Shown one piece after another: positions 11,878 through 23,182 of a stretch of DNA of 64,000 nucleotides; the first letter of the stretch is position 1, and every line of letters starts with the position of its first letter. Made by a program: the position numbers and the translations under genes. Source of the DNA: Neoarius graeffei (lineage: Eukaryota > Chordata > Actinopteri > Siluriformes > Ariidae); NCBI RefSeq assembly GCF_027579695.1, contig NC_083570.1, positions 9,224,793-9,288,792 of the forward strand. Direction: 5' to 3'. The notes below the pieces were generated by a model. The model was not told the origin of the DNA, searched no databases, and saw nothing but the letters and a program-made list of their open reading frames with translations.

Positions 11878-12467
11878 TAATCGTCATTTCAACTCGTTTG
11901 GAAAACAGTTTTCAAAATGGCAGCACTGACACCTGGCTGACGCTTCATGTTTCGAAGTCTTGCACAAGTCTTGTGAAGATTGCGTCGATAAGCGACGCCT
12001 GCCGTGGAACAAAACGAATTACATTCAACATGGCTAAAAACCGAATAGGCCGATAAGTATCCTATTTAATTGCGATTAGCTGCCAATACGAGTCACGATA
12101 TAAGGTTCCTAAAACCAAAAACGTCATTGAATAACACGTTAATTAAGAAATAAAGCAAGTTTAAAAATGACTTCAGTTCTCCTTTAAATGGGTTTCTGTG
12201 GATCTTTGTGATTTGATTTATCTGTAAGAGAAGAGCAGGGAAGATTGCGAATCGAGTGGCTGTGGTTTGCTTTCGCCCGATACTAAACTGTGTATCGTCC
12301 GAGAGATCATTGCAAAGAAGCGTACAAAAAGCCTGAAACTGCTTCCTTACCCAGGAAAAAATGATACAGGATTTATCTTGTAGTGTCCTGATCCCCTGGG
12401 TCCTGTTGTTCAAAACATGGTTATCTTTTAACCAATGGTTCAATCACTATTTAACATGATGTTAAAT
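11878..12467. other. Unassigned spacer
   Basis: Nothing could be assigned. A 116-codon open frame on the - strand (12,093-12,443) has no recognisable domain. This sequence and that at 12,867 were contiguous before the SINE at 12,481 inserted. Confidence 0.4.
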
Positions 12468-12480
12468 ATAACCTGCTGTT

Positions 12481-12853
12481 GGGGCGGCACGGTGGTGTAG
12501 TGGTTAGCGCTGTTGCCTCACAGCAAGAAGGTCCGGGTTTGAGCCCCGTGGCCGGCGAGGGCCTTTCTGTGTGGAGTTTGCATGTTCTCCCTGTGTCTGC
12601 GTGGGTTTCCTCTGGGTGCTCCGGTTTCCCCCACAGTCCAAAGATATGCAGGTTAGGTTAACTGGTGACTCTAACTTGACCGTAGGTGTGAATGTGAGTT
12701 TGAATGGTTCTGTGTCTATGTGTCAGCCCTGTGATGACCTGGCGACTTGTCCAGGGTGTACCCTGCCTTTCGCCTGTAGTCAGCTGGGATAGGCTCCAGC
12801 TTGCCTGCGACCCTGTAGAAGGATAAAGTGGCTAGAGATAATGAGAATGAGAG
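12481..12853 (+). mobile_element. tRNA-like SINE, copy 1
   Basis: A member of the ~370-bp SINE seen many times in this window. The head has a box A-like TGGTGTAGTGGTTAGCGCTG and a box B-like GGTTTGAGCCC. A conserved body follows (GTGGAGTTTGCATGTTCTCC and CAGCTGGGATAGGCTCCAGC), and it ends in a GATAAAGTGGCTAGAGATAATGAGA-type tail. The 13-bp target-site duplicates ATAACCTGCTGTT lie at 12,468-12,480 and 12,854-12,866. Confidence 0.9.
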
Positions 12854-12866
12854 ATAACCTGCTGTT

Positions 12867-13495
12867 AAACTGTTGTTCAAAACTCCGTTAAAGTTAACGC
12901 ACCTCCCAGCCTCCGTTATCTTTTACCCAAGTGGTTATGTGGTTTGCTCAAAAGGCAAACACGCATGTTCCCGATTGTTAATGCGCGCCGTCCAAAACAA
13001 TTCAGACGAGGACCAAACGAGCTACTTTGATACAATGAGGCAGAGCTTCGACATCGGTACCGATTTGGTAGAGAATCTGTGTTATTTGATTTGTTTCAAG
13101 AAGATTTGGAACGCCCAACGTGAAGAAGCCATGCATTGTCCATTGAGGTGCTCATTGCCCTTAGATTTTATGCAAGCAGCAGTTTTTTTTTCCCCCCAAG
13201 TCAGGAGACTTGGTGGGCGTGGCATTGTGGGATTGATTTTGACATGGTGTGACATTCGTTAGGGCTAAACCAATTGGTTTGCTAATGGTCTGGTTCAATT
13301 AGCTTCAACAAATTATTTTTTAACTAACAGTAAGTTAAAATTTTAATAGAAAAAACTATATTTTGAACAACTGAACCCAGATCTTTAACCGAGCCGCATA
13401 TAAAAAGTTGTACGCCTCCATGATCTTCCAGGTTTTCATTTATTTGTCTGTCTTGAATGATGTCTGTAGTACCAGGTAGTTTGAGATGTCAGGGA
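12867..13495. other. Unassigned spacer
   Basis: Right-hand continuation of the SINE target locus. No gene or known repeat was recognised. Confidence 0.4.
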
Positions 13496-14141
13496 ACTCA
13501 ACTCATGACTCACTCGTGCCCATTACGCCGGGTAGCATGTAGGGCAGTAACGTGATCCCTCCACTTCTGCCGGTCTTTTGCCATGACTGAAATGCTGCTC
13601 CAGGTCTTTCTCATCTGCTGTATTTCTTTCTCCACCGTCCACCGCCATGTGATCTTCGGACGACCCCCCCCTTTGCTTTCCCTCTGGTGTTTAGTGTAAG
13701 GCAGTCTTGATGATGGAGGCTTCTTGGCGGATGACATAGCCAATCCACCTCCAGTGTCTCCTCATTAGGATGGTAGCCAAGGATTCGGCTCCACACCTTT
13801 CAAGCAGGTCCTTGTTTGAAATGGTTTTGGGCCAGAAGATGCGTAGAATTTGGCGGAGGCTCTTGGTGTGAAACGTGGAAAGCTTTGTTAAATCGTTCTC
13901 AGTCAGCCTCCAGCATTCCGAACCATATACGTAGGAGAGTTGTGAGGACACAGCTGTGGTAGAGTCTCAGCTTGGAGTAAGTGCTGTAGGTGGAGGAGCA
14001 CCATACTTTGCTCATCATGTTAACAAGGAGTTCAACTGATGGATAATTTTCCAACTCGTACGAAAAATCCTTTTTTACGAGCCTTAAAGGATCTAATCCC
14101 ATTGCAAAGATGAACTTTCTGAAGGTGTCTTGACCATGCAT
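13496..14141 (-). mobile_element. LINE fragment (ORF2 C-terminal region)
   Basis: On the - strand the frames read YGSECWRLTENDLTKLSTFH, then RHWRWIGYVIRQEAS, then GRPKITWRWTVEKEI and finally ATRRNGHE with a stop near 13,510. This is the region after the RT domain that typifies a widespread non-LTR retrotransposon lineage ('YGSE.W' to 'GRP..TW'). At least two frame changes break it. The clade cannot be fixed from this short part. Confidence 0.65.
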
Positions 14142-14291
14142 TGGCCTCTACTGTAAACTGTGAAAATAGTCGGAGATGGTTTTACTATCTTTTTTTTTTT
14201 TTTTTTGCATAATGGCAGCCAAATTGGTTTCTCTGACCACCATAGCACAAGACCTTCCTCTTCTTACGGTCCATCTGTGTGTGCGTTCTAG

Positions 14292-17200
14292 CCGCACTGC
14301 AGCGTGTGTTCCCTCCATCAGAGCTGGCTGCCTTCATGTCTCTGCTCAGGCGTGATAAAGAACAGCAGCTGAACGAGCTCACCATGATCGTCACCGGGAT
14401 TCGCCTCTTCAACAAGGACAACGGGAAAGGAGGAGAGAGCATCGAGGACCGTGAGTGCATCTCACCTCGCGTTCTGATTAACGCTCGCCATCGTGATTCA
14501 TTTTATAACAGCAGCTCTGACAGTCATGCAGATTTACGTTAACGCACTCGTTTTGGTACATTAACATTCTGTTAAATAACGAGACGCTCCACGTAAACCA
14601 AATTGAAAATCACTGAATGATTCTTGAAGGTAAGGAGATGTTTATTTAACTTATCTTCAGGACAGAAGAGTTTACGATGATGCTTTTTGACGTTCATTAA
14701 CCGCAGAAGCAGGGATGTGAGTGAGAACGGGAACTCACTTGTTTCCCACAAGTTCAAAAATGTAAATAGAAATGGATAGAAAGTATGGCGAATTGTTCTG
14801 TAAGACATTTATTGATGTAATCATCAATAAATTGCTGTGGTGTAAGACAGAAGGGAACCGTCAAGGCCTTCTCGGCGTTCAGAGAAGCCCAAACGTATCA
14901 GCATTTCAAATGTTATGTTTAATTTCTTTCATAATTTCATTATAATTATTCTCTCTTAATTCTAATTTGGCCTCATTTTCTATCACATTTGCTTCAGAAG
15001 TGAAAGGGTTACTGTCCTGAAAACATTAAAATCGAGTTCTCCAATGAGATTATTTTGCTTGTTGTGTGTAAGAGTTCAGAGCTGCTCACTCATTGGTTAG
15101 GACTTCATTGCTGGGACAGAAGGCCATGGCAGTGTATGTTTATGTAGGAAGTGACAGATGAATTAATTAACCAATCAGATTTTGATTTATAGTTGGAGGG
15201 ACTAAAAATTTATCACCCTCAGCCTTCTCGAAGGCCAACGCGAGCTTAACTGTGAGTCGGCGCAGCAGTGAAGTCACCTTCCAGCCAGTGTAGCATTCAT
15301 CAGTAGTGTTAGCGAATGCTAATAAAGCAGTCAAGCCGGTGCTATCTATCGAGAGCTACAGGCTAACAACCGAAAAGCTAAGATTTCTGTCTCCAGACTC
15401 TTCTTCCACGCTGCATGCTTGCTACAGTATTTTTCACTCAGACTTAAGTGTAATTTACTTTGTTACTTTTAAAATCAACATCGACAGCTACACACAACGG
15501 AGCGACCTGGCAGCCTGCTGCTAATCCCTTACAAATCCTTTGCCCTGTTGCTTTTTTGGTGTGTTTGGTTAAGTTTTGGCTGAGCTCAAGTCCCATGTCT
15601 AAAAGTAAGTTCGCCGCTGGTCTAAGAGGAACCCGGTCAGGTTTATGCATTTTTGTGACACACTGTACATTTATAATTAGGATTTAACTTAATTATTGTA
15701 ACAAATGTTCAGAAATCCACACATACTGACAGAATACAGGCTTGTAAGAAACTATACATGTTTATAGAGCAAGTTTTTTTTTTGAAGTAATCGTGGTAAT
15801 GTCTTCTGTGTTACATTGTTGATGTGCAATCCTGGTTATCGTGGCTCTCTCGTGAAGTGCTGGCCGTCCTGAACGAGGCTCTTCCTGCTGTCAGCACAGA
15901 TATAGAGCGTGAACTGGAAGGGACGCAACGTTTGGCTTGGCGCTACACCACTCTGCTGGAGAGATGCTCTGAATCCGACACTGACGCCGAGCTAAACAGG
16001 GACCTGCTCACGCAGGCCCTGTACAACGTACGCCAACACGAAGCCTTCCTCAAAGTCATACTGGTGAGTTACAGAGACGTCTAAATTTTCAAGCCAACGA
16101 TTAGAATAAAAGTTATTGGAAAACATTTAAATTTCTCATCTCATTATCTCTAGCCGCTTTATCCTTCTACAGGGTCGCAGGCAAGCTGGAGCCTATCCCA
16201 GCTGACTACGGGCGAAAGGCGGGGTACACCCTGGACAAGTCGCCAGGTCATCACAGGGCTGACACATAGACACAAACAACCATTCACATTCACACCTAAG
16301 GTCAATTTAGAGTCACCAGTTAACCTAACCTGCATGTCTTTGGACTGTGGGGGAAACCGGAGCACCCGGAGGAAACCCACGCGGACACGGGGAGAACATG
16401 CAAACTCCGCACAGAAAGGCCCTCGCCGGCCACGGGGCTCGAACCCGGACCTTCTTGCTGTGAGGCGACAGCGCTAACCACTACACCACCGTGCTGCCCC
16501 ATTTAAATTTCTGTTACTATTTTATTCTTATTATGGCTAACTTCTGCTAATAATCATTAAGAGTAAAAGTCACGTAATGTAATAAAATGTAGTTTGTTTG
16601 TCTCCACCAGGCGGATGTGATCACATGTGCAAAGCAAGTGGAGGCTCTTCACACTGACCTCATGTCGAGGATGAAGGTGCTGAAGGCCACAGTTCATGCC
16701 AAAACTGCCGTACCAACCTCCCAAGTGTTCGTAAGTGTTCCTTTGCTCTGTCGAAAACTCTTTGCTAGCATCATTTTCAGTCTGATAATTTTAAATCCCT
16801 CCCATTAGCCTCATTTCACAGCATTGGCCAGGCTGTGGGTGGGGCTTCAGGATGAGATGGTCTTGTTGAACATGCTCCGGAGCATGGCGCTCAGCCTGAG
16901 GCCGTTCCTCTCGGCTCAGTTGCAACTTCTCGAGAACGTTCAGTTGGATCAGATGCTCCATGGTGAAACCGTCAAATCTGACGCAGAGAGAGCTGCTGAG
17001 AGCTCAGGTACGTTCTGACATCACGAGCTTTTTATTCATTACAGAACAGCATCTTGTTAGTGGGCAGCTTGTTATGTCCAAGAAGTGTAGCATAAACTCC
17101 TCTGGCCTGAAGACATCGGAAAAAACTTGAGCATTACAGCTTTACGTCTTTGAGCGAGCGCATTTCATTTCTACATTATCACTCATCATGTGTAGTGTGT

Positions 17201-19100
17201 AGTGTAGCACTCATTTTCTCTTTTTCAGAGGAGCGGCTTGATCCAGAGGAGATGAAATCGTCCGAGTGGATTCTGCCCGAGACCACGGCGAACTTTGAGC
17301 AGCTCTTCCTGCAGTACAGGGGTGTGTGTGGATACACTCTTGTCGAGAAGAACGGCCTCTTGCTCCCAGGTTCATAGTGAAGCTTTTCTTTCTCCAGTTT
17401 TACACTCTGCTTTTTTTAGAGTCCGAATATTAGAGCGTTCATACTAGACAGTGTTTAGACCAAGACGTATTCAGCTCCCCAAAAGAAACAAATTTGTGAT
17501 GTAAAGTGACACTACAGCATTAAAACACTGAAAGTGAAACATCTCTGGCTGAAGCTCCTCGTTCTTCAGTCATTAATTCGACCTACTTTGTTTGTTTCCA
17601 TATTTGCTTTTGGTGTTCGACGAAATCTTTTTCAGGGAAGGCCTTCCTTATTTCAGCAAGACCGCTTTCTGCACATATTAAAACTGCATGGCTCTGTAGG
17701 AAAAGAGTCCAGGTGCTAAACTGGCCTGCTGCAGTCCAGATCTGTCTCCCATGTAAAACAGTTGGTGCATTATGAAGCGCAAAATACGACAAAGGAGACT
17801 CCGAACTCTTGAGCAACTGAAATTGTACGTCAGGCAAGAATGGGACAACGTTTCTCTTTCAAAACTACAGCGGTTGGTCTCCTCAGTTCCCAAACGTTGA
17901 TTGAGTTTCGTTAAAATTAGAGGTGATACACAGTGGTAAACACGCCCTTGTCCCAACTTTTTTGAAATGTGTTGCTGACATCAAATTCAAAATGAGCATA
18001 GATTTTTCAAAAAACAATAACATTTCTCAGTTTCAGCATTTGATATGTTGTCTTTGTACTATTTTCAATGAATGACGTCCATATTTCTGAAGCTCAGTCT
18101 GCTGCTGTTCCTTTCCAAAGGCAATCCGAACATCGGCATCCTGAAGCACAGGGAGAAATATTACAGCTTCAGCTCCAAGCAGGCTGCATATCAGTTCGCC
18201 TCAAACGCAGACGAGTACATCGAACTGATCGCGGAAAGAGCGAAGAGATCTCCGGAGCTGATCCAGCTGCTCGAGCTTCATCAGCAGTTTGCCAGCATCA
18301 CTCCGTACTCTCAGGTATCATGGACGTGTGACTTACTTGCATCTTCTCCTTCACATACTTGACCTACTCGCTGATCTCCACCACAAACTCCATTCCCCAT
18401 GAACACTCTTAGCCTACAAATATGGCTGATCCAGCACCTACATACTGATCCAACACAATCAGTTGCGGCGTATGAAGACTCCACACACACTCTGCACATT
18501 AAAACTGCTCAACTGCAATCCCATCCTTGTCCATCTCATCTGTGAGCCTGAGAGTGACAGGAAAATAATCAACAACAATGCGGTGAGCCAGTGCAAAGCA
18601 GCGTTTCTTAGAAAGTTTGTCTTCACAGATGCAGTCAGGTGAGAAATTGTTGGTGAAACCCATCAGCAAAAGTGAAAGCAGCACACAGACGGACACACAC
18701 CTGCTGGAGAGCAACATCGTCAGATCTTACGAGTGGAACGAGTGGGAGCTGAGACGGAAAGCCATCAAACTGGTAAGCAGCTCCACCTGAAATACACTGG
18801 CATGATTAGATTACGCTCAAGCTGTCCGAAAAGCCCTGAAATAAGTTTAACACGTTATTTTGTTGAATGCACTCCAAGGCGAACCTGCGCCATAAGGTAA
18901 CCCACTCGACGCAGACTGACCTAAGCCACATGAGGAGACACAACACCACGCAGACGTTCCTTCCAAAAGAAGCCGCCTGCCAGACGAAGAGAGACGGACA
19001 GAGTAACGTACCGAGACCTCAAGTCTACCTGGCTGGGCTGAGAGGAGGACCAACCACTCCCATGACCAAACTCGATTTAACTCCAGATGTGCATGAATAG
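14292..19100 (+). CDS. cfap206: cfap206, cilia- and flagella-associated protein 206 (C-terminal eight exons)
   Basis: Eight GT-AG exons in consistent phase: 14,292-14,450; 15,858-16,063; 16,611-16,730; 16,809-17,007; 17,229-17,369; 18,121-18,314; 18,629-18,772; 18,879-19,100 (TAG stop). They encode about 460 residues. Diagnostic segments are LTMIVTGIRLFNKDNGKGGE, QALYNVRQHEAFLKVIL, KTAVPTSQVF, ILPETTANFEQLFLQYRGVC, RSYEWNEWELRRKAIKL and VPRPQVYLAGLRGG. CFAP206 is an axonemal protein needed to dock radial spoke 2 in cilia and sperm flagella. The family is about 620 aa, so the first ~160 residues are missing. No matching exons were seen in the 14 kb upstream, and the first exon here opens in phase 1 and needs a preceding exon. 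Introns hold a SINE (16,137) and a Tc1 fragment (17,550). The last exons are duplicated at 43,544. Confidence 0.93.
14530..14880. repeat. Low-similarity dispersed repeat shared with 19,330-19,640
   Basis: Short ordered matches (GGAGATGTTTATTTA..., CTTCAGGACAGAAGAGTTTA, AATTGCTGTGGT) recur at 19,340-19,600 and, in unit B, at about 44,165-44,420. This looks like an old non-coding repeat, possibly a MITE. No terminal repeats could be defined. Confidence 0.35.
16137..16500 (-). mobile_element. tRNA-like SINE, copy 2, in a cfap206 intron
   Basis: Reverse-oriented member of the ~370-bp SINE. The 12-bp target-site duplicates ATTTAAATTTCT lie at 16,125-16,136 and 16,501-16,512. It sits between the second and third cfap206 exons found here and does not touch splice sites. 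Confidence 0.9.
17550..18068 (+). mobile_element. Tc1/mariner-type 3' fragment in a cfap206 intron
   Basis: Degenerate transposase C-terminus recognisable as KRKIRQRR- and LSKLQRLVSS-like segments around 17,775-17,920, followed by the family's 3' terminal sequence (GTCCCAACTTTTTTGAAATG at 17,950-17,969). Frames are broken many times. No 5' end was found. Confidence 0.6.
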
Positions 19101-20051
19101 TTAATTTGTTTGTTTGTTAGTTAGACCTAGTATTGAATGTTTGTATTGAATTGTTGCATTCTGGTTTCTGATTGGCCAGAAAATACTGATTAATTTTCTC
19201 TGAAAGTTTTGCAGGCGTATATTAATGCACTCGTTCGAATTTATGGTTTTCATCGTACCAGCTCGTTCCCAGGGATTTCTACGATGGACGCTAGACGAAA
19301 ACCGATTTTAAAAATCATTTATATGGTGATGTTTTCGTAACTGAAGGGAGATGTTCATTTAGCATTTCTGGAAGGAGTCTCCAGTGTAACAGTCAGAGGT
19401 AAAGTTTTGTGACACCTTCAGGACAGAGGAGTTTATGCTTCGCAGTTTCTTGGTTACAACATGATTTTTTTTTTTGTCTTATTAACTTTAAGAGAAGGAT
19501 AATAGGCAGGCTGGTGAGGGAACGACTGTTAATGTAACTATAAATGGATAAAAAAACTATGATGTGAAATTTGTAATTGTTGGCAAATTGCTGTGGTAAA
19601 AGAGGAATTGTGGGAGATGATACTTTGGTACCGAATGTCAGTCAAAGCAGCGCGCACACAATTATGAAAATGATCTTATTGGCTCTAATAATATTAAAAA
19701 TTATTATACATACAGGAGACTTTTTCAATGGAATAAAAATGTGTTCTATTCCCTTCTAGTGGGTTTCATTCATTCGGTTTGGTAGCATGCAATATTGTTA
19801 GCGTATCGCTTATCCTACGTGTATTACGTCACTCTACCCACTGGAGAATGAGCGTTGAATATGATTTACGATATTGCATGGTTGTCAAGGCAACATGACG
19901 TCACACGTCGGAGACGTAAAACTTCCACGTGAGCGAGCGAGCAACTGTGACAATTTGTGAACAAACATAGCTTCTACGATTGCTTCGTTAAATACAGAAG
20001 ATTTTGAGAGAGTTTTGAAAGAGAAAGACGCGTTGAACACCCGGAAGGAAT

Positions 20052-20423
20052 CTCATCTCATCTCATTATCTCTAGCCGCTTTATCCTTCTACAGGGTCTC
20101 AGGCAAGCTGGAGCCTATCCCAGCTGACTACGGGCGAAAGGCGGGGTACACCCTGGACAAGTCGCCAGGTCATCACAGGGCTGACACATAGACAACCATT
20201 CACACTCACATTCACACCTACGGTCAATTTAGAGTCACCAGTTAACCTAACCTGCATGTCTTTGGACTGTGGGGGAAACCGGAGCACCCGGAGGAAACCC
20301 ACGCGGACACGGGGAGAACATGCAAACTCCACACAGAAAGGCCCTCGCCGGCCCCGGGGCTCGAACCCAGGACCTTCTTGCTGTGAGGCGACAGCGCTAA
20401 CCACTACACCACCGTGCCGCCCT
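20052..20423 (-). mobile_element. tRNA-like SINE, copy 3 (unit A only)
   Basis: Flanked by 12-bp duplicates CCCGGAAGGAAT (20,040-20,051 and 20,424-20,435). The empty site with one copy of that sequence is preserved in unit B at about 45,239. Confidence 0.93.
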
Positions 20424-20436
20424 CCCGGAAGGAATG

Positions 20437-20482
20437 TATAATAATAATAATAATAATAATAATAAAGATGATAATAATAATA
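20437..20482. repeat. (TAA)n microsatellite
   Basis: Trinucleotide repeat upstream of the unit A + strand finTRIM. The unit B counterpart (about 45,252-45,299) differs in length and interruptions. Confidence 0.9.
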
Positions 20483-20504
20483 TTGACTGGCTTTTTTTGT
20501 GGTC

Positions 20505-20580
20505 TATCAGATATATTCCATTCAGCTACTCGTCTTTGACTCATTCATTATCATGCTAGCTGAATGGAATATATCTGATA
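20505..20580. repeat. Perfect 24-bp inverted repeat with 28-nt loop
   Basis: Arms 20,505-20,528 and 20,557-20,580 are exact reverse complements and centre on TATTCCATTCAGCTA. The unit B counterpart (arms 45,322-45,345 and 45,374-45,397) has one mismatch. It lies 316 bp before the finTRIM start codon. It may be the tip of a MITE or a cruciform-forming element. Confidence 0.8.
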
Positions 20581-20716
20581 TACCACTCAACGCCAGACAA
20601 TATTATTTAATTATCCTGAGGAATAACACAGCAGATTGTGAGGTTACACAAAAATAATCCACGCCAGCATGGATTTACCACTTTACCATCTTTGATTTAT
20701 TAAAAAGTAGGAGGTG

Positions 20717-20722
20717 TATAAA
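20717..20722 (+). promoter_or_regulatory. TATA-like box of the unit A + strand finTRIM
   Basis: TATAAA lies 174 bp before the ATG at 20,896 and is conserved at 45,534-45,539 in unit B. No transcript evidence supports it. Confidence 0.3.
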
Positions 20723-22504
20723 ATGAGATTGAAGCTTCTGCACACACAGACACACCCCTTTGACAGTCTGCACTCCTACTCTTTTTAAAGCTCCACCCAC
20801 TCTGGCTCTGTGATATCGTATCTCACAGTGCAGCAGGACGCTCATTTCAAAGCACACAATTCCGATCTCTACTGTATGTGTCACTCTCTGGAAAAATGGC
20901 TGAGGCCAGTATTTCAGTAGGTCAGGACCAGTTCATGTGTCCAGTGTGTCTGGATCTCCTGAAGGATCCGGTGACTATCTCCTGTGGTCACAGTTTCTGT
21001 AAGGTGTGTATTAATAGTTGCTGGGATCAGGAGGATCAGAAGGGCGTCTACAGCTGTCCTCAGTGCAGAGACACTTTCACTACAAGGCCTGTTCTACGCA
21101 GAAACAACATGCTGGATGAAGTGGTGGAGAAACTGAAGAAGAAGACTGAAGTCTCATCCTGTTTTTGTGAACACAACACCGAGTCAGGTGCATCAGACAA
21201 AGAACAGGTGAGAAGGAGAAATGGTTTCAGACTGAATCCTTCGACATTTTGTTTCTAATCCTGCTTTACTCAGGTCATATGGTGTAAAAATGTCATGACT
21301 TCTATTGATTATAAATAATAAATATGTTCCATGTATCCTGTAGATGTGAACAGTTTTACAAGCACATACTGAGTACCTTTGACCTCACTCAGAGAGAGCC
21401 AGGATATGGATGATCTTTAACTTGAATTGCAGTTAATAATCTCCCACCTTCGACCTGTCTTTGAGTGAACACTTTACAGTTAGTAAAGTTAGTAATTAAC
21501 TCAGGATGTAACATCATTTCATTCATTCTTGTCAGAGTGAGTTAAAGTTGAAGGAGGAGCAGATGAAATCCCAGCAGAGAATCCAGGAGAAGCAGAAGAA
21601 GGTGCAGGAGCTGAAACAGGCTGTGAACACTATAAAGGTGAGCAGTGAGCAGAGACAGACCTGCTCCTAGAAACACACACAACATGGACAATGAGTCATT
21701 TACAGTCCCAGTAAGAGAGGGAATGATAGATGAGCTTTAAATCATGTGTGTGTGTGTCCTAACAGCTCAGTGCACAGACAGCAGTGGAGGACAGTGAGAG
21801 GATCTTTACTGAGCTGATCAGCTCCATGGAGAAAAAGCGCTGGGAGGTGACGGAGCTGATCAGAGATCAGGAGAAGGCTGAACTGAGTCGAGCTGAACGA
21901 CTCCTGGAGCAACTGGAGCAGGAGATTGCTGATCTTCAGAGGAGAGTCACTGAGCTGGAGCAGCTTTCACACACACACGATCACATCCATTTCCTCCAGG
22001 TAACACTCATTGTCTGATATCACTTGCACTGTGGTCTGAGAATATTCGTCCATCTCGTACACCGCTCCGTTTCCAGTCTCTCAGTGTCTCTTCTGGACGT
22101 GGTGACTCATCCATCATTGCATCCATCATCAACATGTTTCATTTGATGGAGTGAGGAATTATCTCTCAGAGATGAAAAAGCAATTCAACAAAATCCCTTC
22201 ATATGGTGAGAGGAAGTAAAATGTTATAAATCCACGCATATACATAAAAAAAGATTCATTGTACTTATCTGAACTTAACATTGTCGCAGCTACCATCTGA
22301 AAGATATTGTACTTATACAGTTCATCAGTCATATTAAGATCATTTATTTTGCCAATATTCATAAATTCAAACATCGTGTTTCCTAAAATCACACTCTGAT
22401 CATTGTATATTATTCCACCTCCATTTTCTCTCCGTCACAGCAATTTGGATGAATTTACCTTCAGAGCTGAAGACTCGAGAAGATTTTCTACAATGTATGT
22501 ATGC

Positions 22505-22505
22505 A

Positions 22506-22580
<75 letters not shown>
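22505..22580. repeat. (CT)n(CA)n microsatellite beside a finTRIM splice donor
   Basis: Starts about 10 bp after the exon-5 donor at 22,495. The unit B counterpart (47,338-47,402) is shorter. Such repeats close to donors can affect splicing, but this is inference. Confidence 0.85.
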
Positions 22581-22582
<2 letters not shown>

Positions 22583-22869
22583 GCTGCCAGATCATTAAGA
22601 ACATATGTTGTTTTTGGAGACGTTTCCTTCCACAATAAAGAGAAGTGAAGAATGGAGGTGTCATGTTGAGTGTCGCTGACAGCACAGCGCTGGTGAAGTT
22701 CGATATGTTTGATCCATGAATGTATATGAAGGTTAATAACATTCTAGTCATTTTCTTTCCTGAAGTTTATACAAGAATCAAGTCAAGTTTATTTGTATCG
22801 AACTTTTAACAACAGACATTGCCACAAAGCAGCTTTACAGAAAATTAAAGACTTTGACCATGAGCTAAT

Positions 22870-23182
22870 CCATCCATCCATTATCTGTAGCCACTTATCC
22901 TGTGCAGGGTCGTGGGCAAGCTGGAGCCTATCCCAGCTGACTATGGGCAAAAGGTTGGGTACACCCTGGACAATTCACCAGATCATTGCAGGGCTGACAC
23001 ATAGAGACAAACAACCATTTGCACTCACACCTACGGTCAATTTAGAGCCACCAATTAGCCTAACCTGCATGGAGCACCAAGAGGACATGCAAGCTCCACA
23101 CATAAAGGCCCCCATCAGCCACTGGGCTTGAACCCAGAACCTTCTTACTGTGAGGCGACAGTGCTGTACCACCGTGCCACCA
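22870..23182 (-). mobile_element. Old, diverged SINE copy shared by both units
   Basis: Shortened and diverged relative of the ~370-bp SINE. The 11-bp duplicates CATGAGCTAAT lie at 22,859-22,869 and 23,183-23,193, inside the L2 3' end. The orthologous insertion is at 47,693-47,994 in unit B, so it is older than the duplication. Confidence 0.85.

Noticed and set aside
12093-12443. 116-codon open frame on the - strand
   Set aside because: No recognisable domain or splice context, and the surrounding locus looks like non-coding spacer interrupted by a SINE.
12481-12560. Possible tRNA gene
   Set aside because: Box A- and box B-like motifs are the SINE head. The sequence continues into the SINE body and has the duplicates of a retroposed element.
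13000-13262. Possible upstream cfap206 exon
   Set aside because: No similarity to the missing CFAP206 N-terminal region and no paired splice sites.
20099-20404. Repeated open frames of 80-126 codons starting MVSAVASQQEGPG
   Set aside because: These occur in every SINE copy (also 32,241, 34,284, 44,554) and reflect the GC-rich SINE body, not a gene.
22403-22751. Open frames rich in TH or CV repeats
   Set aside because: They are translations of CT/CA microsatellites (also 47,207-47,574).
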